NCBI GenBank assembly: GCA_964396245.1
Contig: CAYNEO010000004.1
Coordinates: 75,497-139,496 of the forward strand
Length of the DNA stretch: 64,000 nucleotides
Direction of reading: 5' to 3'
Source: CAYNEO01 sp964396245
Lineage (GTDB): Bacteria; Zixibacteria; MSB-5A5; GN15; FEB-12
This document shows, piece after piece, positions 28,773 to 38,388 of the stretch. Each line of letters opens with the position of its first letter. Within the stretch, counting starts at the first letter, position 1. Made by a program: the position numbers and the translations under genes. The notes beneath the pieces were generated by a model. The model did not search any database, was not told where the DNA came from, and worked only from the letters and a program-made list of their open reading frames with translations.

Positions 28773-29582
28773 CTATTGGGTCGAACTGACAACCAGATCA
28801 ATCTCGGTACCGACATCGAGCTCGGCCCCTTCCGGCTCGGATTGCTCGAGCACTGTTTCCGGAAGATAGTTCTCGTCGGTTCGGTAGCTGACCACGCCCA
28901 GCTTGAGAGACTTATTCTCGATCTCTTTCCTGGCCTCGGAAAGCGGCAATCCGACTACCTTCGGCATATATGTAAAGGTCGAAGCCCGACCCCGATTGAC
29001 CATCAGATTGACCGGCGACCCGAGAGGCACCTCGGTTCCGGAAGCCGGGTATGAAAATACGACCACTCGTTCGGGAATAGTATCGGAGAACGCCCAGGCT
29101 ATCTCGCCGAGCTCCAGACCCGCGGTTTCCAGGTCAAGCATGGCCTGGCGCACCGACAGGCCGTGCATCTCAGGAATGGCGATCATCTTTTTCCCCAGCG
29201 AAACGACAAATTTGATCGTCCGCCCGGGCTTGACCATCGTCTCGGCGATGGGAAATTGTTGGAGGATGACACCCTCGGCTTTGCCGGGAGAATATTCCTG
29301 AGATGAAATCCCGTAGTCGAGTCCCAGCTCGCTCAGCTGCCCCTGCGTTTCCAGCACCGACCGGTCAACAAAATTCGGCAGGGCGAATTCTTCGCCGTGC
29401 CGCGTAACCATCGGCATTACCATCCGGTCGACAATAAGCACCGCAATGATTAAAGACAGAATCGGGATACCGGCATAGAAAGCAAGTTTCCGCTGGAGCG
29501 AACCATACGGCAAATATTCCGTCAAAAATCCCGAGCGCTTCCGGTTCGAGCCCTGTAGTCGACTGGCCTGAGGTCTTGTCAT
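28773..29582 (-). CDS. PASTA-domain membrane-anchored protein without kinase
   Basis: This 269-residue protein has a basic cytoplasmic N-terminus (1-30), a single TM helix (about 36-52) and three PASTA repeats outside (about 68-130, 135-200 and 202-268). PASTA domains bind peptidoglycan or its precursors, so the protein likely sits in the inner membrane with its repeats in the periplasm. No Ser/Thr kinase domain is attached, unlike PknB-type proteins. It is found downstream of rsmB, an arrangement also seen in Firmicutes with prkC. Confidence 0.88.
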   Translation of the reverse strand: MTRPQASRLQGSNRKRSGFLTEYLPYGSLQRKLAFYAGIPILSLIIAVLIVDRMVMPMVTRHGEEFALPNFVDRSVLETQGQLSELGLDYGISSQEYSPGKAEGVILQQFPIAETMVKPGRTIKFVVSLGKKMIAIPEMHGLSVRQAMLDLETAGLELGEIAWAFSDTIPERVVVFSYPASGTEVPLGSPVNLMVNRGRASTFTYMPKVVGLPLSEARKEIENKSLKLGVVSYRTDENYLPETVLEQSEPEGAELDVGTEIDLVVSSTQ

Positions 29583-29682
29583 ATCAACTGTTATACACGA
29601 ATTTAGCTTCGAGTTTTATTTCTCGCGCCAACATTGAGAAATCCGTCGGCGAAATCAAGGTTTAATTGACGAGGCAATAGAA

Positions 29683-31053
29683 TCATACGTGAACGCGGCG
29701 CTTGAGGCGGGCGCTGAAAGCACCGTCCATCCGGTCGCAGGCAGGATAGGTTTTGACGAAACCGCGCTCATTAATGATGTCACTGTCGTAGAACTGCTCC
29801 GCGGAATCAATCTCGAATTCCTTGTTACGAAGAAGGAACTCCTCGACAATCTGATCATTCTCGGCGCGTATTATGGTGCAGGTCGAGTATACCATCACGC
29901 CTCCCGGCTTGACCAATCGGGCGGCGCGGTCGATCATCTTGCTCTGCACCTTGGCGAGATTTTCAACGTCGCGCGGCGTTTTCGACCAGCGCAGGTCGGC
30001 ATTTTTTCCGGCCGTACCCCATCCGGTGCAGGGCGGGTCGAGCATCACGCGGTCAAACGGACCGCCGTTGAATTCCGCCATGTCACAGGCCACCGGTGCA
30101 ACAATCTTCAGTCCCAACCGCTGGGCATTTTCGACAAGAATTTCCAGGCGCTGATGCGATTTATCGATAGCCGTCACGCGTCCCTTGTTTCTCATCCGAA
30201 TGGCCATGTAAGTAGCTTTTCCTCCCGGCGCCGCCGTCAGATCGGCGACATTCGTGTTCGGCTTCGGATTGAGCAGCCGTACCGCCAGCCCGGCCGATTC
30301 GTCCTGTACAAAGACCTTTCCGGTCCGAACCAGTTCGCTCTCGAGCGGCAGACCGCCGCCTTCGATATGAATGAATTCGGGAAGGTATTTGCCGTAGGAA
30401 AAGTCGATATTGTGTTCCTCGAGTGTATGGGCAACCTCGTCGGGTTTGGCCTTCAGGAAGTTTACCCGGTAGGTCACCTGTGGAGGCTGATTGAAATTCT
30501 CCAGCAACCGCTCGGTGCTGTCAAGTCCGAACTCGCTGAGACAGTACTCCACGAAGTGTTCCGGGTAGCTGTAGTAGTTACACAGGTATCGAACCGGGTC
30601 TTCTGCCTTCGAGACAAACGACACCTTCTTGGGCTCGCGAAGCCTGGCGCGAAGCACGGCGTTGACCAGCCCCGCCTGCGAACGATCCGTGAACCGGTGC
30701 GCGAGATTCACCGATTCCGAAACAGCCGCCGGCGGAGGCACGCGATCGGTGAACAGCAGCTGATAGAAACCAAGCCGGAGTATATTCAGCAGGCGGTCGG
30801 GCAGGTCCGCCGATGGTCTGGCGAGATAGAATTTCATTTCATAGTCGAGGCGGCGCCGCATTTTGGTCGCGCCGTTGACCAATTGCAGGAGAAACCGGAT
30901 GTCGACCGGTCGGAAATCCTTGCCACGCAAAACCGCCTTGAGCGCGAAATCGGTCTGGTTTCCCTGATCAATCAGCAGCATCGCCTCGAGCGCAGCGGCT
31001 CGCACCGGGTCAAATTTCGCGGTTTGCGTTTCCTTTTTACTTACATCAGCCAT
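29683..31053 (-). CDS. rsmB: 16S rRNA (cytosine-967-C5)-methyltransferase RsmB
   Basis: This 456-residue enzyme makes m5C967 in 16S rRNA. An N-terminal NusB-like RNA-binding domain (about 15-150) precedes the methyltransferase domain with SAM motif ADLTAAPGGKAT. The two cysteine motifs are DPPCTGWGT (catalytic-fold release) and VYSTCTI (nucleophile). It ends close to the PASTA protein gene and begins four bases after the radical SAM gene's stop codon, an operon arrangement. Confidence 0.94.
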   Translation of the reverse strand: MADVSKKETQTAKFDPVRAAALEAMLLIDQGNQTDFALKAVLRGKDFRPVDIRFLLQLVNGATKMRRRLDYEMKFYLARPSADLPDRLLNILRLGFYQLLFTDRVPPPAAVSESVNLAHRFTDRSQAGLVNAVLRARLREPKKVSFVSKAEDPVRYLCNYYSYPEHFVEYCLSEFGLDSTERLLENFNQPPQVTYRVNFLKAKPDEVAHTLEEHNIDFSYGKYLPEFIHIEGGGLPLESELVRTGKVFVQDESAGLAVRLLNPKPNTNVADLTAAPGGKATYMAIRMRNKGRVTAIDKSHQRLEILVENAQRLGLKIVAPVACDMAEFNGGPFDRVMLDPPCTGWGTAGKNADLRWSKTPRDVENLAKVQSKMIDRAARLVKPGGVMVYSTCTIIRAENDQIVEEFLLRNKEFEIDSAEQFYDSDIINERGFVKTYPACDRMDGAFSARLKRRVHV

Positions 31054-31056
31054 ATT

Positions 31057-33579
31057 TCACAAATCCATCGGATCAACTATTCCGCCCTCCGGTTCGAGCC
31101 GGTACATCGCCTTCCGGTGGAATGAAAGAGCCGGAATCGCGACTGTCAGTCCGTCCGTCAAGAACTCGGCAACTTCGGTTGGCCGGGCATAGCCGCCCTC
31201 ACCGAGACCGAGCACCATCTCGAGCATCTCGCCCTCAATACGCATATCGTGAACGGCGGGACGAATATCGATTTCCTTCGTTTCATTCTTGGTCACCCTT
31301 TGGCATTCGAGGTGCTCCTGTTCCAACAAGCCGCCGACCTGCTGCATCAGTCGATGAGGATCTTCCCACAAACGTATCGGCAACTGATACACGACCCGGT
31401 TCAACAGCGATGACAGCGACTTATTCTTGCCAAGCACCGACCGCGCTTCCAACAAGTCTATGCCACCGGCCAGGGCGCGGCGCAGGCTGTCGAGCATGTG
31501 CGGCATGAATCCGGTATCCAGGGTTATATCGACATATTCCGCTTCCGACGTAAACCCCAGCGGCAGCGGCGGACCGAACGACAGCTTCATGGTCGGGTTA
31601 TACCCCTGGCTGTACGCCACCGGAAGCCGGGCCCGGCGGAGCGCCCGCTCGAGCATGCGGAGATTATCGAGATGCGACATGTACTTATATGTGGCCTGTT
31701 TGCCCCAGTGGACACGGAAACGATTCTTTGTCGGCGCGCTGACATTGCGCGAGGCCACCCGCTTTTTGCCTCGTCCGAACTCTCCCGGTGTGTCGGCAGC
31801 CGGCGATTCCGCCTCGCGTGAGGGCCGCACGTACGCTTTCAGTTGTGTCGACGTTTTTTCTCTCTCGTTCTTCAGATGTTCCGTCGAGACGCCTTTCGCT
31901 ATATGCGACCACGGCAGTTCCGCCGAAAACGGAATCGCCTCCAGTGCCTGAACCGGATCGATACCGTGTTCCTTGAATGAGTCCAGCCAGAGATCATAAT
32001 TGAAAGTCTCGGTCCAGCCGTCAAAACGACAGCCCGTCCGGTAGGCCGTCTCGATGACACCGGCAATATTGCGGCCGCCGCGGCCGAGCACACAGGTGAG
32101 ACTGGCCTGCTGCGTGTTGTTATACTTTATGTGAATCTGGTTATGGCGGAGCCGCCCCTTGAGGAACATGATACGACTGAAAAGTTCTTCCTCCGGAAGT
32201 GACTGATCCCACTGGAATGGTGTGTGCGGCTTCGGCACGAACGGCGACAGCGTAATATTGATCGTTTTCTTTCCGGGGAAGTCACGACCGATCTGATGAA
32301 TGCGTCGTGCGAGATCGACAATCCCCTGCAAATCCTCCTGTGTTTCGCTCGGCAGACCGATCATGAAATACAGCTTGATCGTCGTCCATCCCTTTTCGAA
32401 CATCATCCGGGCGGTGTCGAAAATGGCCTCGTCGGGAATGTCCTTCCGAAGAAACAGCCGCAGTCGCTCCGTACCCGCCTCGGGAGCTATCGTAATACCG
32501 TAGCGCCTGACACGCTTGACCGCATCGAGCAAAGCCGGGGTGATATTTCCCGGGCGAAGCGACGGCAACGCGATAGAAACGTGCAGCGGCTCCAGCCTTC
32601 GCGCCAGCGTACCGGCGAGGCTTTCAATTTCCGGGTAGTCCGACGTCGACAGCGACATCAACGAGACCTCTTCATAACCGGTGCGTGTAATCTGCGTTTC
32701 CGCCTGTCTCAGGACCGATTGTTTATCCCGTATGCGAACCGGACGGTAGATTGGTCCGGCCATGCAGAAGCGGCAGCCCTGCGGACATCCCCGCATTATT
32801 TCGATCCCGAGATGCGAGTGAACCGTCTCGACCAACGGCACCAGCGGCTGTTCGGGGTAATATTCGTCCTTGAGTTCCCTGACAACACGAGCCTTGATCT
32901 TTTCCGGGGCGAAGTCAACAACCGGCCGACGGTTATCATCGTAGAAGGCAGGTATATAGACAGATTCGACCTGCCGGCAGAGGGCCTCGAGTTTGTCCTT
33001 TCGCGGGGCACTGCGCATCTCGTGCAGTATGCCCAGCATCTCCGGCAAACCTTCTTCAGCGTCCCCGATAAAAAACAGGTCAACGAACGGCGCTATCGGC
33101 TCCGGGTTATACACCGCCGGCCCGCCGGCCATGATGATCGGGTGTTCGTTAGTGCGGTCGGCTGAACGCAGCGGCAGTCCCGCCAGGTCGAGCATGGCGA
33201 GCATCGATGTGTAAACCGTCTCATTAACGAGACTGAATCCGATGACGTCGAAATTCCCGGCGGGACGGGCCGATTCCAGTGAGAACAAGGGGATCTTCTC
33301 CCGCCGCATGATCTCCTCGGCATCGGTGTCGACCGCAAACACCCGCTCGCAGAGAAAACGATCATCCTTGTTTATGAGATTGTAAAGGATCTGGAGTCCG
33401 ACGTGGGATTGCCCGAGCTCGTACTTGTCCGGGTGGGCGTAGAGGAAATTCAGACGTCCGCGCGGGTCTTTGATAATCTGTCCCAGTTCGCCGCCGGCAT
33501 ACCGTCCCGGCTTTATGACGTACGGGAAGAACTTTTTCTCGAGCAGTTCTCTCATGTACAATAAGTGCTCCGCTTTCAA
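31057..33579 (-). CDS. B12-binding/radical SAM protein fused to a DUF2344 domain
   Basis: This 840-residue protein matches the TIGR03960 radical SAM architecture. A B12-binding-like N-terminal domain (about 40-190) is followed by a radical SAM core with CxxxCxxC cluster ligands C265, C269 and C272 (GCPQGCRFC). The C-terminal DUF2344 domain (TIGR03936) starts at FRVHWGKQATYKYMSHLDN. In many bacteria the two domains are one protein or adjacent genes next to rne/rng and rplU; here the neighbours are rsmB and tsaD, suggesting a role in RNA or ribosome modification. Substrate unknown. Confidence 0.88.
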   Translation of the reverse strand: MKAEHLLYMRELLEKKFFPYVIKPGRYAGGELGQIIKDPRGRLNFLYAHPDKYELGQSHVGLQILYNLINKDDRFLCERVFAVDTDAEEIMRREKIPLFSLESARPAGNFDVIGFSLVNETVYTSMLAMLDLAGLPLRSADRTNEHPIIMAGGPAVYNPEPIAPFVDLFFIGDAEEGLPEMLGILHEMRSAPRKDKLEALCRQVESVYIPAFYDDNRRPVVDFAPEKIKARVVRELKDEYYPEQPLVPLVETVHSHLGIEIMRGCPQGCRFCMAGPIYRPVRIRDKQSVLRQAETQITRTGYEEVSLMSLSTSDYPEIESLAGTLARRLEPLHVSIALPSLRPGNITPALLDAVKRVRRYGITIAPEAGTERLRLFLRKDIPDEAIFDTARMMFEKGWTTIKLYFMIGLPSETQEDLQGIVDLARRIHQIGRDFPGKKTINITLSPFVPKPHTPFQWDQSLPEEELFSRIMFLKGRLRHNQIHIKYNNTQQASLTCVLGRGGRNIAGVIETAYRTGCRFDGWTETFNYDLWLDSFKEHGIDPVQALEAIPFSAELPWSHIAKGVSTEHLKNEREKTSTQLKAYVRPSREAESPAADTPGEFGRGKKRVASRNVSAPTKNRFRVHWGKQATYKYMSHLDNLRMLERALRRARLPVAYSQGYNPTMKLSFGPPLPLGFTSEAEYVDITLDTGFMPHMLDSLRRALAGGIDLLEARSVLGKNKSLSSLLNRVVYQLPIRLWEDPHRLMQQVGGLLEQEHLECQRVTKNETKEIDIRPAVHDMRIEGEMLEMVLGLGEGGYARPTEVAEFLTDGLTVAIPALSFHRKAMYRLEPEGGIVDPMDL

Positions 33580-33662
33580 ATGCTACTCGGGCGCTTAGAC
33601 GATAACAGATTATCCGGTCGGGCGCAAGGGACGAAGGACGAAATCCGATGAATTGGAAGCTG

Positions 33663-34661
33663 TTACTCGAGCGGGAGATACGGGACGGCGTCAAGCACGA
33701 ATTCCCCGGGACCCGTCTTCTGATAACGGTAATATCCGGCCGCGGCGATCATGGCCGCATTATCCGTGCAGAGTGCCGTTGAAGGATAAAACAAGCGTTT
33801 CCGGGCCCGGTCCAGCTTCTCTTTCATCAACTCCCGAAGGCGGGAATTGGCCGCCACGCCACCGGAGATAGTGACATCGCGAATACGTCTTTCCGTTGCC
33901 GCCAGCACCGTTTTCCGTACCAGGACGTCAACCACAGCCTCCTGGAATGAGGCGGCAATATCGGCCCGATGCGACTCGACCGTTGCCGGGTCGGTCCGCT
34001 TCAGGTACAGCGCGACCGCGGTCTTGAGACCGGAATACGAGAACTGATACCCTTCTTTCATGACCGCACGAGGAAACCGGTGGTAGGTTGGATCCCCGTT
34101 TTGTGCGAGTTTGTCCAGGCGGGCGCCGCCCGGGTAACCGAGATCGAGCAATTTGGCCACCTTGTCGAATGCCTCACCCGCCGCATCGTCGCGGGTTCGC
34201 CCGAGAATGTCATATTCACCGAACTCCTTGACCTCCACCAGCATCGTGTGGCCGCCTGAGACTATCAAGGTCAGATGGTGCGAGTCAAGGTCGGGATGCT
34301 CGAGGATATTGGCCGCCAGATGACCTTCGATGTGGTTCACCGGCACAAAGGGGATACCCCGGGTAAATGCGAAACCCTTCGCGAACGAAAGCCCGACCAG
34401 AAGCGGACCGACCAGCCCCGGTCCCATGGTGGCCGCCACCAGCTCGATATCAGTCAGCGTGATACCGGCCTCAGCCATGGCCTGCTGGAAAACCGGGACA
34501 ATCGTCTTGATATGTTCACGGCTGGCCACTTCCGGCACGACACCGCCGAACTTCGTGTGAATCGCCTGCGAGAGGATCACATTCGACAGAATTCGGCGTC
34601 CATCCTCCACGACGGCAACCGAAGTTTCATCGCAGGATGTTTCAATTCCCAGAGTCAGCAT
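33663..34661 (-). CDS. tsaD: tRNA N6-adenosine threonylcarbamoyltransferase TsaD
   Basis: This 332-residue enzyme of the TsaBDE complex installs t6A37 on tRNAs decoding ANN codons. The metal-binding HIEGH motif, the N-terminal GIETSCDETSVAVV and SGGVAANSRLRE are the Kae1/TsaD signatures. It overlaps the end of the YbbR gene by 20 bases. The partner genes tsaB, tsaC and tsaE are not in the window. Confidence 0.96.
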   Translation of the reverse strand: MLTLGIETSCDETSVAVVEDGRRILSNVILSQAIHTKFGGVVPEVASREHIKTIVPVFQQAMAEAGITLTDIELVAATMGPGLVGPLLVGLSFAKGFAFTRGIPFVPVNHIEGHLAANILEHPDLDSHHLTLIVSGGHTMLVEVKEFGEYDILGRTRDDAAGEAFDKVAKLLDLGYPGGARLDKLAQNGDPTYHRFPRAVMKEGYQFSYSGLKTAVALYLKRTDPATVESHRADIAASFQEAVVDVLVRKTVLAATERRIRDVTISGGVAANSRLRELMKEKLDRARKRLFYPSTALCTDNAAMIAAAGYYRYQKTGPGEFVLDAVPYLPLE

Positions 34662-35580
34662 TACTCTCGATAATAATTTTTACTGATTTTGTCGATGTTT
34701 TTCGAACTTTGAAATCGGGCGGGTGGTCGACCTTGACCGGCGCATCGCCATTCTGGTCGACCTGCCGGAAATCAGCGGAGACGGTGATCGCAGTCCGGTC
34801 CAGGGCGTCGATCTCATCCGGCGCTCCGGTAAGTTCCACCGTAACAGTCGGCGGCTCGGTCGTGGCGGTGTGCCCGGGAGGTACATTGAATACGACAACC
34901 GGCAGATTCTCGAATACTCTCGTCTTCACCGGTACCACGTCGATACTGAGGGTGACCGAATCCGGTTCGAGCCACATCCCGTAATGCGGCGGCTTCAGCA
35001 GCGGCAATCTGAGGGCGACATTGTTTCTCAGACCGGTCAGCTCCTCACTGCTCGTCAGGATAGTCGTGTACTGATCAAGAAGAGAACTCGGCCCGTGAAG
35101 CGTGACTTCGGGCGGCGTGACCTCGACCGGTGCGTTCACGGCAAAGCCGTCGTCCGGAATCGTGACAACATCGGGAATAACCGGAAGGACCACTTCGCCC
35201 TGCCGGTCGATATTCAACTCAATCTGCGACGGGAACACGATGTCGTCCAGGGTGACATTGCTGGAGGCCGAAATCAAGAACGTATTGCTGGTGTTCAGGG
35301 TAATCCGGTGTCGACCGACGAGGTATCGTGACGCGTTAATCCTCACGCCTTCCTCGCGCCACTGCCTGCGCAGGAGCTGTTTTCCGGTTGCCGATACTTT
35401 TACCTGCACCGTATCGGGCGGGTTTGCGGCCAGTGTCAGGCTGTCCTTCAGATCAACCTGCGCGACCGGCAGGTCGACTTCGTAGTTATACGTCTTCTCG
35501 GTGGCGACATGGAACCAGATCAAAAGCCCCATTATGAGGGCAATAATCTTAAGCCAGAAGTTTTCGAGCAATTTCATCAT
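34642..35580 (-). CDS. YbbR/CdaR-domain protein
   Basis: This 312-residue protein has one N-terminal TM helix (about 9-26, WLKIIALIMGLLIWFHV) and several YbbR-type beta domains outside. In Firmicutes such a protein (CdaR) binds and regulates the c-di-AMP cyclase CdaA, encoded next to it. Here the expected cdaA is not adjacent: the upstream neighbour is a propeller protein. The role is therefore inferred only from fold. tsaD overlaps its 3' end. Confidence 0.85.
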   Translation of the reverse strand: MMKLLENFWLKIIALIMGLLIWFHVATEKTYNYEVDLPVAQVDLKDSLTLAANPPDTVQVKVSATGKQLLRRQWREEGVRINASRYLVGRHRITLNTSNTFLISASSNVTLDDIVFPSQIELNIDRQGEVVLPVIPDVVTIPDDGFAVNAPVEVTPPEVTLHGPSSLLDQYTTILTSSEELTGLRNNVALRLPLLKPPHYGMWLEPDSVTLSIDVVPVKTRVFENLPVVVFNVPPGHTATTEPPTVTVELTGAPDEIDALDRTAITVSADFRQVDQNGDAPVKVDHPPDFKVRKTSTKSVKIIIESNADSGN

Positions 35581-35692
35581 AGGCGTGTCGCACCGCCGCC
35601 GAAAGGCACTGGAATTTCTCTCTGATTAACTGTGTCTATGGTAAAATAGAGTATCGGCAAAAGCAACGTTTTATGTGATTGGTGATGTGTGC

Positions 35693-37168
35693 TCAATCGA
35701 CACGCTGGGGATTGTTCCACCAAAAGCGGGTCAAACCCCTGTCACTGCCGACCCACAGGTAGTCGCCGTCGAGCAGAAGGGCGTTAACATAGGTTGACGG
35801 CAGGCCGTCGTCGATGCTAAACTCCCTGGAGTACGGCATGCGCTCGCCCCTGAACAGAAGGGTGAAGCCCCGGTCGGAACTGACAGCGGCGATATCGCTG
35901 TTGGCCGCCAGTGCACGCGGGCGGAACAGGGCGCTCTGAAGCGGGAACTCCTGCGCCTCGCCGGTTGCCGTGTTCAGCATGACCACACCGCCGTCGGATG
36001 CAAACCAGACCTCGTCCTCGTACACCGCGATGCTGTACACCTCATTGAACAACACCATCTTTGGATCCTGGTACCGCTGTAACTTCCCGGTTTTCAGCGA
36101 CAGTCGGTAGGCGCCGGAACTTGCGGCTATCCAGACAAAGTCGTTGAGCCGCTTAATTGCGTAGATGGTCTGGTTGATAAACTCGCCCGGGTTGACGTAC
36201 AGCACCGAGTCGGCCATAAAATCAAGGAGTGTCAATCCGCCCGCCGTCCCCACATACAGCGTATCGCCGATCAGCTCGAGACTCGTGACTTCATCGTCCG
36301 TAAGACCGGACCTCCGATTCATCTGATCGGTGACCCGATTCAGCTGCCGGTCGTACACTAACAAGCCGATGGCGGTGCCGATGTAAATCGCCTGGCTGTC
36401 AGCCGCGAGGCAGGCAATATCTACCGCCGGAAAATCATTCGTGACCCCCGACTCGATATACACAAAACCGCTGTCGTTTCGGTTAAAGCCTGATATCCCC
36501 GTCCGGTAGCTGTTTTGTATGCGGCCCGTGACCCAGAGAATACTGTCGTCTTCCAGGATAACATCGACTTGATCCTGGAGCAGCCCGTACGGTATCAACT
36601 TCATCACGTCCGTGACCGATGATGCCGTGGCAGCGCCGTACCCCCAGGTGCCAATCCAGACTGAGCCGGTGCCGTCATCGAGAATATCGGTTATCCGAAA
36701 TGAACGCCCGAACGGATCAATGAGAAAGCCGCCCGCCGAATAGTTGTATCCGAACGGAGGAAACATCGTGTTCGGAACGGCCAGGTGCCTGCTGTTAGTT
36801 CGAAGATCGGGGATCTCGTCCACGTAGGACCACGTGTCGAACAGCGAGTTGTATTCAAAATCACCGTCGTCGGTCCGGGCATACAGCTTGTCGTCAAACG
36901 TATTCACCCAGACCCGGTAGACGTCGGTACCTTCGAGACCGACCGCGCCGGTCATCGGTGTATCCCATCGGCGTCGAGTGTAATCGTACGTGATGATTCC
37001 GCTCGATGTAGCGAAGTAGGCCCGGCTCATGGAGGCGGCAATATCGTTAATGTAATTGAAATCGGCGTAGGTGACCGCCTGGCCCGGAAGCCGTTGACCA
37101 AACCCGGCAGCCGGAAGGCCGGCAATCAGGACTGACAGCAGTACAATGGTGCGTATGGTATATTTCAT
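35693..37168 (-). CDS. Secreted beta-propeller protein (two-component-regulator propeller repeats)
   Basis: This 491-residue protein has a signal peptide (about 1-24) and a long run of propeller blades with the Reg_prop pattern, for example DGLPSTYVNALLLDGDYLWVGSDRGLTRF near the end, NRRSGLTDDEVTSLELIGDTLYVGT mid-protein, and others. Such repeats form the sensor of hybrid kinases in Bacteroidetes, but here no TM, kinase or HTH domain follows, so it is probably a free periplasmic or surface protein. Its ATG overlaps the stop of the M20 amidohydrolase gene (ATGA), showing coupling. Confidence 0.83.
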   Translation of the reverse strand: MKYTIRTIVLLSVLIAGLPAAGFGQRLPGQAVTYADFNYINDIAASMSRAYFATSSGIITYDYTRRRWDTPMTGAVGLEGTDVYRVWVNTFDDKLYARTDDGDFEYNSLFDTWSYVDEIPDLRTNSRHLAVPNTMFPPFGYNYSAGGFLIDPFGRSFRITDILDDGTGSVWIGTWGYGAATASSVTDVMKLIPYGLLQDQVDVILEDDSILWVTGRIQNSYRTGISGFNRNDSGFVYIESGVTNDFPAVDIACLAADSQAIYIGTAIGLLVYDRQLNRVTDQMNRRSGLTDDEVTSLELIGDTLYVGTAGGLTLLDFMADSVLYVNPGEFINQTIYAIKRLNDFVWIAASSGAYRLSLKTGKLQRYQDPKMVLFNEVYSIAVYEDEVWFASDGGVVMLNTATGEAQEFPLQSALFRPRALAANSDIAAVSSDRGFTLLFRGERMPYSREFSIDDGLPSTYVNALLLDGDYLWVGSDRGLTRFWWNNPQRVD

Positions 37169-38367
37169 TCAGTTTGCGAACCCAGGTAATCGAGCGTCGC
37201 GGCCACCAGCAAAGCAGTACCGTAAACCATGGCCGCTTCATCAATTATAAACTCCGATGAGTGCCAGGGTTTATCGGCCCTTATTTTTTTGTTTCGAATT
37301 CCCAGGCGAAACATCGCCCCGGGGACCTTTTCAAGGTAACAGCCAAAGTCCTCTCCGGCAAGCATCAGTTCCGTCTGCGGGACCGGCCGGGGACCGAAAA
37401 GGGCGTGGAAGTTGCGTTCAAGCAATCTGTTGACAGACGGGTCGTTTACCAGCAGGGGATAGCCGGCGACCTCGATAACGTCGTACTTTGCCCCCCGCGC
37501 CCGGCATACGCCCGCCACCGTTCTCTTGATCAACCTCGGCAGTCTGCGGGCGACATCCTTATCCAGCGCCCGCGCCGTGCCGCTGATTACCGCGCGGTCG
37601 GCTATCACGTTGCGGGCGGTTCCACCCGAAATCGTACCAAACGTCACAGCGGCCGGTGAGATTGGATTGAGCTCCCGGGAAACAATCTTCTGAACCGCTT
37701 CGACAATCTCGGCCGCGATCGATACCGCATCGACTGCCGAATGGGGACGGGCGGCATGACCGCTCTTGCCGTGAACGACAATATCAAAATCGTAGACAGA
37801 GGCCATAGTGGGACCGTCGCGGAGACTGATTTTTCCCGTCGGCAGGTGCGGGTCGACATGGAGGCCAAAAATGACGTCAACGTTCTTCAACGCACCGTTG
37901 GCAATCATCGGCCGGGCCCCGCCAGGCGGTTGCTCTTCGGCCGGTTGAAAAATAAACCGGACCGAGCCGCGCAAATCCGTCCGCATCTCGGCCAGGATTG
38001 CCGCGGCGCCGAGAACCGTCGCCATGTGCGCGTCATGACCACAGGCATGCATGACCCCGGGATGTTTCGATGAGAATGGTACGCCGCTCTTTTCCGTAAT
38101 CGGGAGGGCGTCGATATCGGAGCGGATAGCCACGGTTCGTCCCGGTCGACTACCCGTCAGTTCCGCCAGAACCCCCGTTTCCATCTTAAGCGGGAGGTGC
38201 TTCAGCTTGCGTTTCCGAAGTTCACCTGAGAGAAAGGCGGTGGTTTGGTGCTCCTTGAGAGAGAGCTCGGGAAACTGATGCAGGCGCCTGCGCCACTTGA
38301 TTTGCTGCGCGTGCAGCTTGCGTACCCGCCGGAGGATATCTTCCCGGTCGAACCTCTCTTCCGCCAT
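37165..38367 (-). CDS. M20-family amidohydrolase (M20D, IAA-amino acid hydrolase-like)
   Basis: This 400-residue metal-dependent amidohydrolase resembles N-acyl-L-amino acid or hippurate hydrolases. Metal ligands are in MHACGHDAHMA, the Glu general base lies in QPAEEQPPGG and the last ligand near GEDFGCYLEKVPG. It probably hydrolyses N-acylated amino acids; the substrate is not readable. It lies 21 bases after the endonuclease V gene and overlaps the propeller gene by four bases. Confidence 0.9.
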   Translation of the reverse strand: MAEERFDREDILRRVRKLHAQQIKWRRRLHQFPELSLKEHQTTAFLSGELRKRKLKHLPLKMETGVLAELTGSRPGRTVAIRSDIDALPITEKSGVPFSSKHPGVMHACGHDAHMATVLGAAAILAEMRTDLRGSVRFIFQPAEEQPPGGARPMIANGALKNVDVIFGLHVDPHLPTGKISLRDGPTMASVYDFDIVVHGKSGHAARPHSAVDAVSIAAEIVEAVQKIVSRELNPISPAAVTFGTISGGTARNVIADRAVISGTARALDKDVARRLPRLIKRTVAGVCRARGAKYDVIEVAGYPLLVNDPSVNRLLERNFHALFGPRPVPQTELMLAGEDFGCYLEKVPGAMFRLGIRNKKIRADKPWHSSEFIIDEAAMVYGTALLVAATLDYLGSQTE

Positions 38368-38388
38368 ACTTTTGTAACGGCGCGACGA

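Noticed and set aside
29689..31125. 478-codon antisense ORF covering rsmB
   Set aside because: It mirrors the coding strand of rsmB, whose motifs are clear; the GC-rich third positions simply leave the opposite frame open.
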